Assembly (NCBI RefSeq): GCF_001684975.1
Contig: NZ_MAYH01000023.1
Location: 434,001-498,000, forward strand
Length of the DNA stretch: 64,000 nt
Source: Chryseobacterium artocarpi
GTDB lineage: Bacteria; Bacteroidota; Bacteroidia; Flavobacteriales; Weeksellaceae
Direction of reading: 5' to 3'
Positions 63,171-64,000 of the stretch are shown here, piece after piece. The translations under genes and the position numbers were made by a program. The notes below the pieces were generated by a model, which was not told the DNA's origin, did no database searches, and saw nothing but the letters and a program-made list of their open reading frames with translations. The stretch's first letter is position 1. Each line of letters opens with the position of its first letter.

Positions 63171-64000
63171 TTAATTATAAAGTGTTCCGGCATTCAATAT
63201 TGGTGTCGCAGCTTTTTCACCACAAAGAACCACCATTAGATTGCTCACCATTGCTGCTTTTCTTTCGTCATCAAGTTCTACAATGTTTTCTTCAGAAAGT
63301 TTTTTCAGCGCAAGGTCTACCATTCCTACAGCTCCCTCAACAATTTTTGTTCTCGCTGCTACAATTGCGGTAGCCTGTTGTCTCTGAAGCATCGCTCCTG
63401 CAATCTCTGATGCATATGCCAGATGAGAGATTCTTGCCTCCTGAATAACAATTCCAGCTTTAGAAAGACGGTCTGTAAGCTCCTGTTCCAAAATAGAATT
63501 GATCTTATCACCTCCTTCTCTCAAAGTAATCGGTGCATGATCGTCTTCCAGGTTATCGTAAGGAAAACTCATTGCCAAATGACGTACCGCAGCTTCACTC
63601 TGCATTCTTACAAAGTCTGAATAGCGCTCTACATCAAAAGCAGCTTTATAAGTATCTCCTACTTTCCATACCATTACTACGGCAATTTCGATCGGATTTC
63701 CCATTTTATCATTTACTTTCAAGGTCTGTCCCTGTAAGTTTTCTGAACGTAAAGACATTTTCTGAGATGAATACAATGGGTTGATAAAAAACAATCCGTT
63801 ATCTTTTACAGTACCTACATACTTTCCGAAGAAGTTCAATACTCTTGAATGATTAGGCTGAATAATCATTAAGCCTTTTAAGAAGAAGCATGAAAGTAAA
63901 AAGCAAAGCATAGCTAATACAACAAACGTAACGCTTTGGTCAACTCCTGAAATGAAGAAGTATACTGCAGCAACAAAGAGAACCAGGCAAATTACTAAGG
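63171..64000 (-). CDS. SPFH/Band 7 domain membrane protein (cut by window edge)
   Basis: The frame is open to the window end, so the true start lies beyond 64000; at least 276 residues are visible. Two hydrophobic segments at the N-terminus (LVICLVLFVAAVYFFISGV and VVLAMLCFLLSCFFLKGLM) are followed by the SPFH domain: QPNHSRVLNFFGKYVGTVKDNGLFF, NPIEIAVVMVWKV, MQSEAAVRHLAMSFPYD, LSKAGIVIQEARISHLAYASEIAGAMLQRQQA. Such proteins form membrane-scaffolding assemblies (stomatin/flotillin type). Confidence 0.9.
   Translation of the reverse strand, partial: LVICLVLFVAAVYFFISGVDQSVTFVVLAMLCFLLSCFFLKGLMIIQPNHSRVLNFFGKYVGTVKDNGLFFINPLYSSQKMSLRSENLQGQTLKVNDKMGNPIEIAVVMVWKVGDTYKAAFDVERYSDFVRMQSEAAVRHLAMSFPYDNLEDDHAPITLREGGDKINSILEQELTDRLSKAGIVIQEARISHLAYASEIAGAMLQRQQATAIVAARTKIVEGAVGMVDLALKKLSEENIVELDDERKAAMVSNLMVVLCGEKAATPILNAGTLYN

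Noticed and set aside
1..64000. rRNA genes, CRISPR arrays, complete insertion sequences or prophage structural genes
   Set aside because: None seen on either strand: no transposase or integrase motifs and no regular repeat-spacer pattern.

Overview
The window looks like a chromosomal segment of a flavobacterium of the Chryseobacterium type (Weeksellaceae, Bacteroidota). It is AT-rich. It has Bacteroidota-style promoters (TTTG, 18-19 bases, TAnnTTTG), many Sec signal peptides ending in AQ, a type IX secretion (T9SS) sorting tail, RHS proteins of the DUF6443 kind, and a 'bacteriocin-like' double-glycine peptide of the kind common in Chryseobacterium. This assignment is from recognition, not from a search.

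Layout. (1) 75-9586: a minus-strand RHS locus, with a T9SS-sorted beta-propeller protein, a large RHS-like secreted protein, a DUF6443/RHS-core protein with a variable C-terminal tip, a small lipoprotein placed like an immunity gene, and a broken orphan tip. (2) 9796-17025: a complete histidine operon, hisG-D-C-B-H-A-F-IE. Ahead of hisG lie a promoter, a 16-residue leader peptide rich in His codons (HHYYHH) and a terminator, which together form a convincing transcription attenuator. (3) 17032-21895: dapD followed by four envelope-glycan genes (GT87-like, GT2, polysaccharide deacetylase, GT4). (4) 21934-32293: ordinary accessory and housekeeping genes, including an AraC/MFS pair bracketed by two copies of a GGCTAAAGCC-type repeat, LytTR, NlpC/P60, DinB, and a 58-residue DUF2158-like gene.

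(5) 32399-45080: the most unusual part. Two identical tRNA-Ala(GGC) genes lie in opposite orientation inside 116-base inverted repeats and bracket about 12.5 kb of accessory DNA. Inside is a minus-strand type VI secretion (T6SS) module: VgrG, a probable adaptor, a PAAR-like/Hint/nuclease effector and an immunity candidate. Behind a strong terminator follow two orphan toxin-tip cassettes that share the Hint C-terminal junction with the active effector, interleaved with SUKH-type and other immunity candidates. The right half of the island is decaying: a frameshifted DUF2693 gene, a frameshifted lipoprotein, a Crp/Fnr remnant, and an effector-like gene with a single in-frame TGA. It also holds an intact luciferase-like oxidoreductase.

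(6) 45198-51854: two penicillin-binding-protein-like serine hydrolases flanking a membrane-anchored protein, under an AraC-type regulator with membrane segments; the bacteriocin-like peptide; a MarR/GNAT pair. (7) 52028-58372: an RND efflux operon (GbsR/MarR regulator, adaptor, pump, outer-membrane channel). (8) 58489-64000: GNAT, DUF2007, the lysine-catabolism pair lat plus aldehyde dehydrogenase, small proteins, and an SPFH protein cut by the window edge.
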